The position numbers and the translations under genes were made by a program. A stretch of 64,000 nt of DNA from Flavobacterium sp. Leaf82 (GTDB lineage Bacteria > Bacteroidota > Bacteroidia > Flavobacteriales > Flavobacteriaceae): the NCBI RefSeq assembly GCF_001422725.1, contig NZ_LMMA01000036.1, forward strand, positions 229,544 through 293,543, written 5' to 3'. Position 1 is the stretch's first letter; every line of letters starts with the position of its first letter. Positions 26,526 through 36,103 of this stretch are shown piece after piece. The notes under the pieces are model-generated. The model did not search any database, was not told where the DNA came from, and saw only the letters and a list, made by a program, of their open reading frames with translations.

Positions 26526-27191
26526 ATGAGCACAATTCAAAATACCATAAATGTTATTGCCGAGCAAGGTATTCTTCCGCTGTATTTTATTACTGACGAA
26601 ACTATTAGCGTTGAGATTTTAAGAACACTTTACAAGGCTGGAATCAGAGCAGTTGAATATACGAACAGAGGTCCTGAAGCATTATCGAACTTCAAAAAAA
26701 TGGTGGCTGTTCGAAATGCCGAATTACCTGAAATGTTATTGGGTATCGGAACGATTAAAAATCTGGAACACGCCAAAGCATTTAACGACGCCCAAGCCGA
26801 TTTTTTTATTAGTCCGGGGTTTGTTCCTGAAGTGGCTGATTTCTTGAAAGACAAAGGAGTTTTGTACGCTCCGGGTTGTATGACACCAACAGAAATTATA
26901 GCGGCCGAAAATGCAGGAATAAAACTCGTGAAATTGTTTCCGGGAAATATATTGGGTACAGAATTTTTAAGCAGTATAAAAGATGTTTTCCCATCGTTGG
27001 TTTTCATGACCACAGGCGGAGTCGAAACTACACATGCCAGTATTGAGAGTTGGTTTTCTGCCGGCGCTTCTGCGGTTGGATTAGGAAGCAAACTCATCAG
27101 TAAAAAGCGTATGGAAGAACAAGATTATCCTGTGATTGAAAGTGAAACGAGAAAAGCGCTGGAGATCATTCAGACGATACGAAAACAATAA
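26526..27191 (+). CDS. eda: 2-keto-3-deoxy-6-phosphogluconate (KDPG) aldolase
   Basis: 221-aa class I aldolase that splits KDPG into pyruvate and glyceraldehyde 3-phosphate, the last step of uronate catabolism. The TIM-barrel sequence includes the pyruvate-binding GIRAVEYTNRGPEA, LLGIGTIKNLEHAKA and FISPGF. The Schiff-base lysine lies in IKLVKLFPGN and the phosphate-binding end is in TTGGVETTHAS. Length is close to other family members (about 205-220 aa). The same enzyme often also acts on 4-hydroxy-2-oxoglutarate. A KDG kinase needed to feed it is not in the window. Confidence 0.9.
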   Translation: MSTIQNTINVIAEQGILPLYFITDETISVEILRTLYKAGIRAVEYTNRGPEALSNFKKMVAVRNAELPEMLLGIGTIKNLEHAKAFNDAQADFFISPGFVPEVADFLKDKGVLYAPGCMTPTEIIAAENAGIKLVKLFPGNILGTEFLSSIKDVFPSLVFMTTGGVETTHASIESWFSAGASAVGLGSKLISKKRMEEQDYPVIESETRKALEIIQTIRKQ

Positions 27192-27195
27192 ATTA

Positions 27196-27262
27196 TTCTT
27201 GCCACAGATTAAAAAGATTAACACAGATTATTTTAAAAAATCTTTTCTAATCTTTTTTAAAC
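27196..27262. repeat. Short CAGATTAAAAAGATT-type inverted repeat
   Basis: Between the aldolase and SDR genes lies GCCACAGATTAAAAAGATTA followed by complementary AATCTTTTCTAATCTTTTTT. The left word is the same one that forms outer arms of the nested palindrome at 31726-31881. It lies inside an operon, so it may affect mRNA stability rather than terminate. Confidence 0.5.
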
Positions 27263-27298
27263 TATAGCAAAAACACACAACAAATTATAAAACATAAA

Positions 27299-28111
27299 AT
27301 GGATTCAATATTTAACCTAAAAGGAAAAATTGCATTAATAACGGGTGGCGCCGGTGTATTGGGAAGCAACTTTGCAAACGTTCTTGCCAAACAAGGCGTT
27401 ATTGTGGGAATCGTTTCTCAATCGATTGAAAAAGCCAATAAAACAGTTGAAACTATCGAAAGCAATGGCGGAAAAGCTTTTGCGGTTCAGGCGAATGTTT
27501 TAAATAAAGAAGAACTGGAAAAAGCCAGAGATTTTATCGTAGAAAAATATGGTCGTCTGGATATTTTGATCAATGCTGCGGGTGGCAATATGCCCGGTGC
27601 AACTATTCAGCCAGATCAGGCGATTTATGATATGAAAGTAGATGACTTGCAAAAAGTAGTCGATCTTAATATTATTGGTACCATGTTGCCAACTCAGGTG
27701 TTTTCGGAACTTTTTGCGAAACAAAAACAAGGAAACATCATTAATATCTCGTCGGCATCAGCGCAAAGGCCTTTAACGAGAGTTGTGGGGTATTCAGCTT
27801 CAAAAGCGGCAATTGATAATTTCACGCAATGGATGTCGGTTGAACTGGCTTCAAAATACGGAGAAGGAATTCGTGTAAATGCAATTTCACCGGGATTTTT
27901 TATTGGCGAACAAAACCGCGCTTTATTATTGACTCCGGAAGGAAAACTGACTCCAAGAGGCGAAAAAATTATCGAACATACGCCAATGGGAAGATTTGGA
28001 ACTCCGGGAGATATTGATGGTGCGCTTTTATTTTTATGCAGTGATATGTCAAAATTTGTAACGGGAACGATCTTAAAAGTCGATGGGGGATTTGCGGCTA
28101 CAAGTATTTAA
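27299..28111 (+). CDS. SDR-family D-mannonate oxidoreductase (fructuronate reductase type)
   Basis: 270-aa NAD(P)-dependent short-chain dehydrogenase. The cofactor motif is TGGAGVLG near residue 15; NAAGG follows the fourth strand; catalytic Ser lies in ISSASAQ and the Tyr/Lys pair in GYSASK. Sequence and length match the SDR branch that reduces D-fructuronate to D-mannonate (the non-UxuB type found in Bacillus and Bacteroidota). The call is strengthened by its position just before mannonate dehydratase and after KDPG aldolase. A KduD-like 2-keto-3-deoxygluconate dehydrogenase is the main alternative. Confidence 0.82.
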   Translation: MDSIFNLKGKIALITGGAGVLGSNFANVLAKQGVIVGIVSQSIEKANKTVETIESNGGKAFAVQANVLNKEELEKARDFIVEKYGRLDILINAAGGNMPGATIQPDQAIYDMKVDDLQKVVDLNIIGTMLPTQVFSELFAKQKQGNIINISSASAQRPLTRVVGYSASKAAIDNFTQWMSVELASKYGEGIRVNAISPGFFIGEQNRALLLTPEGKLTPRGEKIIEHTPMGRFGTPGDIDGALLFLCSDMSKFVTGTILKVDGGFAATSI

Positions 28112-28139
28112 AATTTTTATTTTACGATTACATCTCTAT

Positions 28140-28207
28140 TGTCAGGCTGAGCGTAGTCGAAGCCTAAGTTCCAATTGGAGCGCCCTTCGACTCCGCTCAG
28201 GGTGACA
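28140..28207. repeat. Palindromic element G (TGTCAGGCTGAGC arms)
   Basis: A 68-bp palindrome of the intergenic family with its own arm wording: TGTCAGGCTGAGCGTAGTCG on the left against CGACTCCGCTCAGGGTGACA on the right. The shared end TGTCA/TGACA suggests a common origin with elements A-F and H-K. It lies after the SDR gene, in the 308-bp gap before mannonate dehydratase. Confidence 0.7.
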
Positions 28208-28272
28208 TACGATAATGAAAATTAGATCTCAGTATGATATAAAAATGCAAAATGCTTCTCATGAAAATAAGT

Positions 28273-28359
28273 GTCCTAGCCCCGATAGAAGTGGAAATCC
28301 TTTTATTTTTTTTCTTTAAAAAAATAAAAGATTGAAACGTATAGCGGGATTAGCTCCTG
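28273..28359. repeat. 87-bp long hairpin with CCCGATAG/TATAGCGGG ends
   Basis: The left half (CTAGCCCCGATAGAAGTGG then AAATCCTTTTATTTTTTT) pairs imperfectly with the right half (AAAAAAATAAAAGATT then ATAGCGGGATTAGCTCC). The stem is long, A/T-rich near the tip and G/C-rich at the ends. From memory, closely similar phrases occur in many Flavobacterium intergenic regions, so this is probably a dispersed MITE-like or REP-like element. No protein is encoded. Confidence 0.65.
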
Positions 28360-28419
28360 AAAATTATAAAAATAATACTCTCAAAGTTTAAGGCTTTGGA
28401 GGCAAAAAACAAATTGAAA

Positions 28420-29604
28420 ATGGAACAAACGTTAAGATGGTTCGGGCCAAACGATCCCGTTTCTCTGCAAGATATTAAACAAACCGGAGCTACCGGAATT
28501 GTAACGGCATTACACCATATCCCGAATGGACAAGTTTGGGATATTGAAGAAATTATTAAACGAAAAGTCGAAATTGAACATGAAAACGGAGATCCTAAAA
28601 AAGGAGCTTCGGGATTGACATGGTCGGTTGTAGAGAGTATTCCGGTTCATGAAGACATTAAGAAGCAAACCGGAAATTATCTTCAGTACATTGAAAATTA
28701 TAAGGAAAGTATTCGAAATCTGGCATTATGCGGGATCAAATGTATTTGCTATAATTTCATGCCGGTTTTAGATTGGTCGAGAACGGATCTGGCGTATGAA
28801 ACTGCTGACGGATCGAAAGCTTTACGTTTTGATATTAATGCTTTTGCTGCTTTTGAATTGTATATTTTGAAAAGACCGGGAGCAGAAAATGAATATTCGG
28901 CAGCACAAATCGGGAAGGCAAAAAGCTATTTTGAAGCTATGACGGATGCTGATAAAGTAAAATTACAGCAAAATATTTTGGCGGGACTTCCGGGTGCTGA
29001 AGAAGCGTATTCTGTAGAGGATTTCCTGATTACTTTAAGCGGTTACAACCATATTGACAGAGCGGCTTTGAAGAAAAATTTATTCTTCTTTTTACAGGAA
29101 ATTATTCCGGTTGCCGAAAGTAAAGGTGTTTTGATGGCGATTCATCCTGACGATCCGCCCTACCCGATTCTAGGATTGCCAAGAGTAGTAAGTACCGAAG
29201 AGGATTTGGTTGAATTGATGGCTTGCGCCGAATCAAAATCGAACGGGTTTACAATGTGTACGGGTTCTTATGGCGTGCGCGCTGATAATGATTTACCTGG
29301 AATCGTAAGACGCCACGGCGATAAAATGAATTTTATTCACTTAAGAAGCACGGAAAGAGATGCTGAAGGAAGCTTTTATGAAGCGAATCATCTTGAAGGC
29401 GATGTAGATATGTACGAAGTGGTAAAAGCGATTATCGAAGTAGAAAAAAGAAATAACAGTCAATTGCCAATGCGTCCGGATCACGGGCATCAAATGCTGG
29501 ACGATTTAAATAAAAAGACCAATCCGGGATATTCTGCGATTGGGCGTTTGAGAGGATTGGCGGAGTTGAGAGGACTTGAAATGGGGATTAAGAAGTCGCT
29601 ATAA
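28420..29604 (+). CDS. uxuA: Mannonate dehydratase
   Basis: 394-aa cytoplasmic enzyme converting D-mannonate to 2-keto-3-deoxy-D-gluconate; the length equals that of E. coli UxuA. I chose ATG at 28420 (MEQTLRWFGPNDPVSLQDIK) over an upstream TTG at 28396, since the family begins just so. Active-site regions include the TIM-barrel GATGIVTALHHIPNG, CYNFMPVLDWSRTDL, MAIHPDDPPYPILGLPR, NGFTMCTGSYG and the histidine-rich RPDHGHQM. Mn or Fe is expected as cofactor. With the SDR and KDPG aldolase it gives fructuronate to mannonate to KDG to (after a kinase) KDPG to pyruvate. Glucuronate isomerase UxaC and KDG kinase must lie elsewhere. Confidence 0.95.
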   Translation: MEQTLRWFGPNDPVSLQDIKQTGATGIVTALHHIPNGQVWDIEEIIKRKVEIEHENGDPKKGASGLTWSVVESIPVHEDIKKQTGNYLQYIENYKESIRNLALCGIKCICYNFMPVLDWSRTDLAYETADGSKALRFDINAFAAFELYILKRPGAENEYSAAQIGKAKSYFEAMTDADKVKLQQNILAGLPGAEEAYSVEDFLITLSGYNHIDRAALKKNLFFFLQEIIPVAESKGVLMAIHPDDPPYPILGLPRVVSTEEDLVELMACAESKSNGFTMCTGSYGVRADNDLPGIVRRHGDKMNFIHLRSTERDAEGSFYEANHLEGDVDMYEVVKAIIEVEKRNNSQLPMRPDHGHQMLDDLNKKTNPGYSAIGRLRGLAELRGLEMGIKKSL

Positions 29605-29611
29605 TATAATC

Positions 29612-29901
29612 GCGCAAAGTCGCAGAGGCGCGAAGATTTTTTGCCACGAATTCACGAATGATTGCGCATAATTAATTAGAAAAATTCGTGAATTCGTGGC
29701 TGTTTAATGAAGATCATCTTTGTCAAAGATTTATCTAATTTAATAAGAATAATAAATAATATAAAGTCTAGTTTGTCATTTCGACGAAGGAGAAATCTCC
29801 GCAATGTATTTCCATTCTCTGCGGAGTTTCTTGTGAAGATTTCTCCTTCGTCGAAATGACAAGATTGCGATTAAAACTTTGCGCCTTAGTGCCTTTGTGG
29901 C
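29612..29901. repeat. Nested palindromic element H
   Basis: Three layers occupy the gap before the beta-helix gene. An outer pair uses GCGCAAAG-type words (29612-29635 against TTTGCGCC...TTTGTGGC to 29901). A separate hairpin at 29641-29700 pairs GCCACGAATTCACGAAT with ATTCGTGAATTCGTGGC. The core at 29774-29861 has arms TGTCATTTCGACGAAGGAGA and TCTCCTTCGTCGAAATGACA. No gene is visible. Confidence 0.75.
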
Positions 29902-29934
29902 ATAAAAAAACTAACTAACCAAATAACCACAACC

Positions 29935-31569
29935 ATGAATACCCAAACCCTCCTTATCTACTGCAGTGTTTTTGTCAATAGTATTGTTATGGCGCAGCAA
30001 ACGCCTAAAATACTGAGTGATTCAAAAGCCAATTATCTGCCTGATTTTAGTTATGCTGGTTATCATTTTGGAGAAAAAAAACTGCCGGAAACTCAGGGAA
30101 CGATCATCAATGCGACTGATTATGGCGTAAAAGCAAATGATGGTCTTGATGATTCGAAAGCTTTACTAAAAGCGGTAAAAGCTGCCAATGCGGTTGAAGG
30201 AAATGTGATTTTGCAATTGCCAGCGGGACGCATTATCCTGAGCGAAATTGTCTATATCGAAAGGAGTAATTTCGTTCTTCGAGGTGCGGGTTCTGGTGAT
30301 AACGGAACCGAAATTTATTGCCCAAGACCAATGATGTATCTTAAGGATTCTGAGTCTTTGGCCGAACTTCGAGAATATCTGACTACACTCGATAAAAGAC
30401 AACGCGAACCAGAAAACAATGTCGATTTGCCTTTCTCGCAATATGCCTGGTCGGGCGGATTTATCTGGACGCAAGTTCCGGGTGAACGTGTAAAATCGTA
30501 TCTGGATAAATATGAGCCTACGCCAAATCCGTTAGCGAAAGTGAGTTCTGGAAATATGGGTGAACATACCATTTCGGTTTCGGAAATAAAAGGATTGAAA
30601 GTTGGCGATATTGTCGAATTGCAATTATTTAATAAGGATGGCGAAAACGGCGAAATCATAAAAGATTTGTACAAAGGCGCGAATGTAAAACCGGGTTCTC
30701 ATCACTGGAAATTTCCTAAACTTCCAATCGTAAGACAACAGGTAGAAATTACTAAAATTTCGGGTTCAAAAATCACGATTAAAACGCCTTTGACGATTGC
30801 TATAAAACCAAGTTATCAGGCACAATTGGTAGAATGGAAACATCTTGAAGAAGTAGGAATCGAACATTTGCGTTTTACTTTTCCTGATATTCCAAGAGTT
30901 GCTCATCACGTAGAACCTGGAAATAACGGAATTTTTCTAACCAGACTTTTTAATAGTTGGGTAAAAGACATTAAAATCACCAATGCCGATAGCGGAATTT
31001 TAGGCGAAGAAATTGCGAATGTTACCGTTCAGGATATTGTGACCGATGGTGCTCATTTGTCGCATTATACGGTGACTTTGGGCGGTGTGCACAATGTTCT
31101 GGTTAAGAATCTAAAAATCTATAATAAGGCGGTACATCCTTTAAGTTTTAATACTTTTTCGACTAAAAACGTGTATCAGGATTGTGAGATTTTTGCCGAT
31201 GCTCTTTTAGATCAGCATTCGGGGGCGAATCATCAAAACTTATTTGATAATATTACGGTACATATTACGGCGGACAAAAATAATAGTTATCTGTTATTTG
31301 GGGGTGGCGGTGCTGATTACTGGAAACCTTCTCACGGACCTTTTAGTACTTTTTGGAATCTGAATGTTCAGGTTTCAAACCCAAATGATAAACCGGCTTT
31401 ATTATACGGCATGAAAGATGGTCCTTTTGCAAGAATTATTGGCGTGAACGGAAACACCAAATTCGAAGTAAAATATGAACCTGATGCTTATATTGAGTTC
31501 TTAAATACAGCAATGGATAAAGTTCCTTCGTTGTATGATTATCAATTGCAGAAACGATTAAAAAATTAA
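29935..31569 (+). CDS. Secreted right-handed beta-helix protein (candidate uronan lyase or hydrolase)
   Basis: 544-aa exported protein with signal peptide MNTQTLLIYCSVFVNSIVMAQ. After it comes an N-terminal segment typical of pectate-lyase-3/GH28-like beta-helices: IINATDYGVKANDGLDDSKALLKAVKAA and LQLPAGRIILSE. The middle repeats short strand-turn units (NGIFLTRLFNSWVKDIKITN, TVQDIVTDGAHLSHYTVTLGG, NVLVKNLKIYNKA). Several conserved histidines (VAHHVEPGNNG, HLSHY, LDQHSGANHQN) could form an active site. I cannot assign a CAZy family. Position between the uronate catabolic operon and the hybrid regulator suggests it degrades the same polysaccharide, probably in the periplasm or at the surface. 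Confidence 0.7.
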   Translation: MNTQTLLIYCSVFVNSIVMAQQTPKILSDSKANYLPDFSYAGYHFGEKKLPETQGTIINATDYGVKANDGLDDSKALLKAVKAANAVEGNVILQLPAGRIILSEIVYIERSNFVLRGAGSGDNGTEIYCPRPMMYLKDSESLAELREYLTTLDKRQREPENNVDLPFSQYAWSGGFIWTQVPGERVKSYLDKYEPTPNPLAKVSSGNMGEHTISVSEIKGLKVGDIVELQLFNKDGENGEIIKDLYKGANVKPGSHHWKFPKLPIVRQQVEITKISGSKITIKTPLTIAIKPSYQAQLVEWKHLEEVGIEHLRFTFPDIPRVAHHVEPGNNGIFLTRLFNSWVKDIKITNADSGILGEEIANVTVQDIVTDGAHLSHYTVTLGGVHNVLVKNLKIYNKAVHPLSFNTFSTKNVYQDCEIFADALLDQHSGANHQNLFDNITVHITADKNNSYLLFGGGGADYWKPSHGPFSTFWNLNVQVSNPNDKPALLYGMKDGPFARIIGVNGNTKFEVKYEPDAYIEFLNTAMDKVPSLYDYQLQKRLKN

Positions 31570-31575
31570 TTTAAA

Positions 31576-31716
31576 CACATAGAAACATAGTTTTTTGGAG
31601 TGTAAAAAAGCGTTTCACTTGCATTAACAATCATAGTATTACGTATAGCTATGTGTGAAAACTAGTTTTTTTGATTGACTCTTTTCAGTAAAGAAAAATC
31701 TATGTTTCTATGTGTT
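31576..31716. repeat. Inverted repeat with CACATAGAAACATAG arms
   Basis: CACATAGAAACATAG (31576 onward) pairs with CTATGTTTCTATGTG (to 31716). It follows the beta-helix gene closely and probably acts as its terminator. The word is not used elsewhere in the window. Confidence 0.6.
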
Positions 31717-31725
31717 AATATTTTA

Positions 31726-31881
31726 GCCACTCCCGATAGTTATTGGGATTTACAGATTAAAAAGATTTTTTTACCACGAATTCACGAATTTTTTTTATTA
31801 ATTAACCGAAATCATTCGTGAATTCGTGGCTATTTTTTTAAAATTATTTCGTTAATCTTTCTAATCATTTTAATCTGTGGC
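31726..31881. repeat. Nested palindrome interrupted by a TCCCGATAG mini-palindrome
   Basis: The inner stem pairs CCACGAATTCACGAAT (31773-31788) with ATTCGTGAATTCGTGG (31814-31829). The outer arms pair GCCAC...CAGATTAAAAAGATT with AATCTTT...TTTTAATCTGTGGC (to 31881). The left outer word is split by TCCCGATAGTTATTGGGA (31731-31748), while the right arm is uninterrupted. This looks like a small insertion into a pre-existing arm. Confidence 0.7.
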
Positions 31882-31913
31882 AAAACAGAATTCTTTACTA
31901 AAATTTCAATGCC

Positions 31914-34900
31914 ATGAAATACAAAATAGCTTTTCTAATAATCGTATCTGTTTTTGGAAATATGTTTTCCCAAAATAAATACCGCCTTAAGAATATCTCG
32001 ACTACTGACGGGCTTTCACAGAGTTCTGTCATTGCTATTCATCAGGATAAATTTGGACAAATGTGGTTTGGTACGCGCGATGGTCTTAACAAATACGACG
32101 GAAGCAAATTCACGATTTTTAGAAATGATGTCACGAACAAAAATTCGATCAGCAACAATGATATTTTATCTATTGAGGAAGATAATAAAGGAAAAATATG
32201 GGTTGGAACTTATAATGGTCTTAATTGCTATAATCCTGTAAAAAATACTTTTAAACGTTATTTACATACAAAAACCAATCATACAATAAGCAGCAATGCT
32301 ATCTGGTCGATTAAGGAAATTGGCGACGAAATGTGGTTTGGAACTTCGAAAGGATTAACAATTTATAATAAAAAATCAAAACAGTTTATCTCTGTTTTTC
32401 ATTCAGATACTGATGCTTCTACTCTGCCGAGCAACAATATTTTAAGCATTTTAAAAACTAAAAAAGGAGAAATCTGGATTGGTACTACAAAAGGTTTATG
32501 CCAGCTTACGGGCAGAAAAAATGGAAAGTTATTCTTTAAAAACTATCCTTTAAATAGTATTGACCAGTTAAATGTTCAGGCAATTACTGAAGATGATTCA
32601 GGAAATTTATGGATTGGTACAAAAAACAAAGGACTTTTAAAATTCGACAAAATTTCTAATGCATTCGTATCTTTTTTATCACCGGATCAATACCGCGAGA
32701 TCAATACTGATATTCGTTCTCTTTCTATCGACAATCAGGGTTCATTATGGATTGGAGCGTATGACGGAATCTACATTTTAGGCAAAGATAAAAGCATCCA
32801 GAAAATAAATAACAGCAATAACAGCAACGGAATCGATAAGGTAAAATCAGTTTATATGGATCGAAAAGGTTCTGTATGGATTGGCTGTTATTATAAAGGT
32901 GTTAATCTTTGGGATATTTCGAATGTGAATTTCTCTAATTACAATCAGAATTCGAAAAAGATTCCGATGAGTTTTGATGTTGTGAGTTCTATTATTTCAG
33001 ATAAAAATGACAATATTTATTTTGGAACTGAAGGTGGCGGTATTACGATTTACAATAAAAATACCGAAGCTGTAAGTTATATCAACAGTAAAAGCGGGCA
33101 AACGGTCAAAAACGATATTAAATCGATGTGCCTTTCCGGTACTATTTTATGGATTGGGACTTTTTCTAAAGGATTATCTGCTTATAATGTTGTTTCGAAA
33201 AGAATTGAAGATAACAGGATTGCTGCTGATTTGAATGTTTTATTAAAAGAATCCGGTGTTTATTCGATCAAAGCCGAAGGAAATGACATTATCTGGATTG
33301 GTACTTTTGGCAAAGGTTTGATTCGGTACAATACTATTTCCAAAACTTTTGAAACTATTGGAAACGACAATACAAAACCCAATTATCTGACCAATAATAT
33401 TGTAAGAACAATTTTAGTCGATCAAAAAAAAGGCATTTGGATTGGTACTCAAAACGGACTGAATTATATCCCGCTAAACAATTTTGCTCCCAATAAATAT
33501 TCTATCAAGCACTACTTTTTTGATTCGGCTTCTGCTTCTGGCGATGATATTCTGACTTTGTTTCAGGACAGTCAAAATAAAATCTGGGTAGGAACAAAAG
33601 CAAAAGGTCTGCATTATTTTGATGGAAAAAAATTCAATAAGATCAATTTAAGAGTTGGTAATACGGTGATTACTTCGATACATTCGATATTAGAAGATGA
33701 TGATAAAAATTTATGGATAAGTACTAATCAAGGCATTATAAAATACAGTACCACACTCAAAAATGTTGTTATTTATGACCAAAAAGATGGTTTGGCGAGT
33801 AATGAATTCAATGATAATGCAGCATTAAAACTGGACTCGAATAAGTTTTATTTTGGAAGTCCGTCCGGAGCAACCTATTTTGATGCCAAGAAAATCTCTT
33901 TAAACACATATGCTCCAAAAGTGTTAATTACAAACCTGAAAATCAAAAACCAAACGATTCACGCCAATGATTCTTTGGGTATTTTAGAAAAAAACATTGG
34001 TTATACCAAAACCATTACACTTGATTATGACAAGGCAAATTTCTCTATCGATTTTGCGATTCCTAATTATATTCGATCAAAAAACAATCAGTATAGTTAC
34101 CGAATGGTTGGATTGGAAAATAACTGGACAGTAACCAAAAGTACCGAAGCTATTTTTGCTATTCAGAATCCCGGAACTTATACATTTGAGGTCAAAGGCG
34201 CAAACAATGACGGTGTCTGGAACAAAAAAGCAACTACTCTGACTGTTATCGTAAAACCTGCTCCGTGGCGCAGTATCTGGGCATTTTTATTCTATGCAAT
34301 CGTAATTGGTCTGGGATTATACGGTTTAATCTGGATCATGAAATCGAAAGCGAGATTAAAACAAAAACTGGAATTAGAATATCTGGAAACCAAGCGAATT
34401 GAAGAAAATAATCTGGCTAAACTGGATTTCTTTACTAATATCTCGCATGAATTCAGAACGCCTTTGACATTGATTTTAGGACCGTTACAACAAATTCTTG
34501 CGAATTATAACGGTACGAACGAAATGTATAAAAAGTTATTGGTTATTGAAGGAAGTGCCAATCACCTTTTGAGTTTAATAAATCGTTTAATGGATTTTAG
34601 AAAACTCGAAAATCATCAGGTTACACTGGAATCTGCTGAGGGAAATATTGTAAAATTTACCAAAGAAATCTTTTTGTCTTTTATCGAATATGCCAAAGAT
34701 GGCGGTTATACCTATACTTTTGAATCATCTCAGGAAGAAATTCCCGTATATTTTGATCGCTATAAACTGGAGCGCGTTTTCTATAATTTAATTTCAAACG
34801 CTTTTAGATATACTCCAAAAGGGGGAAACATTCATCTTAAAATCTCACACGATAACGAGAATCTTTTTATAGCTGTTGAAGATTCAGGTGTTGGAATTGC

Positions 34901-36005
34901 TGAGGAACATATCGATAAAATTTTTGATTTGTTTTTTGAAGCTCCAATTCCTAAAAGTGTTCAGAAAAATTATAATAAAGGCACTGGAATTGGGCTTTCA
35001 ATAGTAAAAAATATCGTGAAACTCCATAAAGGAAACATTGACGTAACCAATAAAAATACCGAAGGAGTAGTTTTTACAGTTACGCTTCCGTTGGGCAGAA
35101 CGCATCTTTTGGACAGTGAAATTATTACCGATTTTAAAATTAGTGACGACATCGATCAATATACCGCACAATTAGAAACCGTAGAAATAACTGAACCGGA
35201 TGATATTGATGATTTTGTGGTAAATGACGAAAAACAAACGATCCTGATTGTCGAAGATCATAAAGTGCTGCGGTCATTCATGAAAAACCTGCTTAAGGAA
35301 GATTACAATATTATTGAAGCCGAAAACGGAAAAGTGGCGCTTGAAAAAGCACTTCAGCATGTTCCTAATTTAATAATAAGCGACGTAATTATGCCGGAAA
35401 TGGTAGGAACTGAGCTTTGTTCGAGAATCAAGGAAAATTTAAAAACAAGTCATATTCCGGTTATTCTCCTGACTTCGAGAACTTCATTAGTTTATAAATT
35501 CGAAGGTTTAGAAAGTGGCGCTGACGATTATATCAGTAAACCTTTTAATTTAATTGAGTTTAAACTTCGGGTTAAAAACCTGTTGAATTCGACGGAACGT
35601 TTAAAACTTAAATTCTCAAGCGAAGACAATTTCATTCCGTCAGAGATTACCGTTTCTTCATTAGACGAAGAATTACTAAAAAAAGCATTCAAAATTGTAG
35701 AAGAAAACATTTCAAACGAACAATTCGATATTCCGTTTTTCTGTACAGAATTGGGCGTAAGCAGAACGATGTTATTTCTTAAAATAAAAGCGTGGACGAA
35801 TTACACGCCAAACGAATTTATTCATGAAATAAGATTAAAACGTGCTGCTCAATTATTAGAACAAAACAAATTAAATGTTTCTGAAATCAGTTATAAAGTA
35901 GGTTTCAATAATCCGAAATACTTTAGTAAATGCTTCCAGAAAAAATACGGAGAAACACCAACTCAGTTTGCTGACAAATTTTTCAAGTCTTCCGTCAAAA
36001 TTTAG
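31914..36005 (+). CDS. Hybrid two-component system regulator (HTCS)
   Basis: 1363-aa membrane sensor that combines sensor, kinase, receiver and DNA-binding output. A signal peptide (about 1-20) leads to two seven-bladed propeller regions with repeated WIGT/WFGT motifs, then a Y_Y_Y domain ending near residue 775. A transmembrane helix (IWAFLFYAIVIGLGLYGLIWI) lies around 783-803. The HisKA box NISHEFRTPLTLILGP has phospho-acceptor H845; a HATPase domain with NLISNAFRYTPKGG and DSGVGI follows. A receiver domain carries D1157 (NLIISDVIMPEM), and an AraC-type HTH is at the C-terminus (ISYKVGFNNPKYFSKCFQKKYG). HTCS proteins sense oligosaccharides in the periplasm and activate the adjacent SusCD locus, here the genes from 36220 onward. 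Confidence 0.96.
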   Translation: MKYKIAFLIIVSVFGNMFSQNKYRLKNISTTDGLSQSSVIAIHQDKFGQMWFGTRDGLNKYDGSKFTIFRNDVTNKNSISNNDILSIEEDNKGKIWVGTYNGLNCYNPVKNTFKRYLHTKTNHTISSNAIWSIKEIGDEMWFGTSKGLTIYNKKSKQFISVFHSDTDASTLPSNNILSILKTKKGEIWIGTTKGLCQLTGRKNGKLFFKNYPLNSIDQLNVQAITEDDSGNLWIGTKNKGLLKFDKISNAFVSFLSPDQYREINTDIRSLSIDNQGSLWIGAYDGIYILGKDKSIQKINNSNNSNGIDKVKSVYMDRKGSVWIGCYYKGVNLWDISNVNFSNYNQNSKKIPMSFDVVSSIISDKNDNIYFGTEGGGITIYNKNTEAVSYINSKSGQTVKNDIKSMCLSGTILWIGTFSKGLSAYNVVSKRIEDNRIAADLNVLLKESGVYSIKAEGNDIIWIGTFGKGLIRYNTISKTFETIGNDNTKPNYLTNNIVRTILVDQKKGIWIGTQNGLNYIPLNNFAPNKYSIKHYFFDSASASGDDILTLFQDSQNKIWVGTKAKGLHYFDGKKFNKINLRVGNTVITSIHSILEDDDKNLWISTNQGIIKYSTTLKNVVIYDQKDGLASNEFNDNAALKLDSNKFYFGSPSGATYFDAKKISLNTYAPKVLITNLKIKNQTIHANDSLGILEKNIGYTKTITLDYDKANFSIDFAIPNYIRSKNNQYSYRMVGLENNWTVTKSTEAIFAIQNPGTYTFEVKGANNDGVWNKKATTLTVIVKPAPWRSIWAFLFYAIVIGLGLYGLIWIMKSKARLKQKLELEYLETKRIEENNLAKLDFFTNISHEFRTPLTLILGPLQQILANYNGTNEMYKKLLVIEGSANHLLSLINRLMDFRKLENHQVTLESAEGNIVKFTKEIFLSFIEYAKDGGYTYTFESSQEEIPVYFDRYKLERVFYNLISNAFRYTPKGGNIHLKISHDNENLFIAVEDSGVGIAEEHIDKIFDLFFEAPIPKSVQKNYNKGTGIGLSIVKNIVKLHKGNIDVTNKNTEGVVFTVTLPLGRTHLLDSEIITDFKISDDIDQYTAQLETVEITEPDDIDDFVVNDEKQTILIVEDHKVLRSFMKNLLKEDYNIIEAENGKVALEKALQHVPNLIISDVIMPEMVGTELCSRIKENLKTSHIPVILLTSRTSLVYKFEGLESGADDYISKPFNLIEFKLRVKNLLNSTERLKLKFSSEDNFIPSEITVSSLDEELLKKAFKIVEENISNEQFDIPFFCTELGVSRTMLFLKIKAWTNYTPNEFIHEIRLKRAAQLLEQNKLNVSEISYKVGFNNPKYFSKCFQKKYGETPTQFADKFFKSSVKI

Positions 36006-36030
36006 GGAATTCGTTATTTTAAAGGGTTAA

Positions 36031-36066
36031 AAAAAGGGTATCTGTATTTTTAGATACCCTTTTTTG
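36031..36066 (+). terminator. Rho-independent terminator after the HTCS gene
   Basis: An 11-bp stem (AAGGGTATCT with AGATACCCTT) with a 7-8 nt loop and a T run lies 26 bp after the stop codon. It isolates the regulator from the SusCD operon. Confidence 0.85.
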
Positions 36067-36090
36067 TATTTCTATATCCTTCACCACTGT

Positions 36091-36098
36091 TACATTTG
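36091..36098 (+). promoter_or_regulatory. TAnnTTTG promoter box upstream of susC
   Basis: TACATTTG is a perfect -7 box. The nearest TTTG upstream ends at 36066, giving a 24-bp spacer, one longer than usual, as might be expected of a promoter needing an activator such as the HTCS. Start of transcription would fall near 36104-36106. Confidence 0.5.
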
Positions 36099-36103
36099 CC
36101 CTT

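Noticed and set aside
26630..27097. 155-codon frame antisense to KDPG aldolase
   Set aside because: It lies entirely within the well-supported aldolase gene and shows no family motif or signal; it is a reading-frame shadow.
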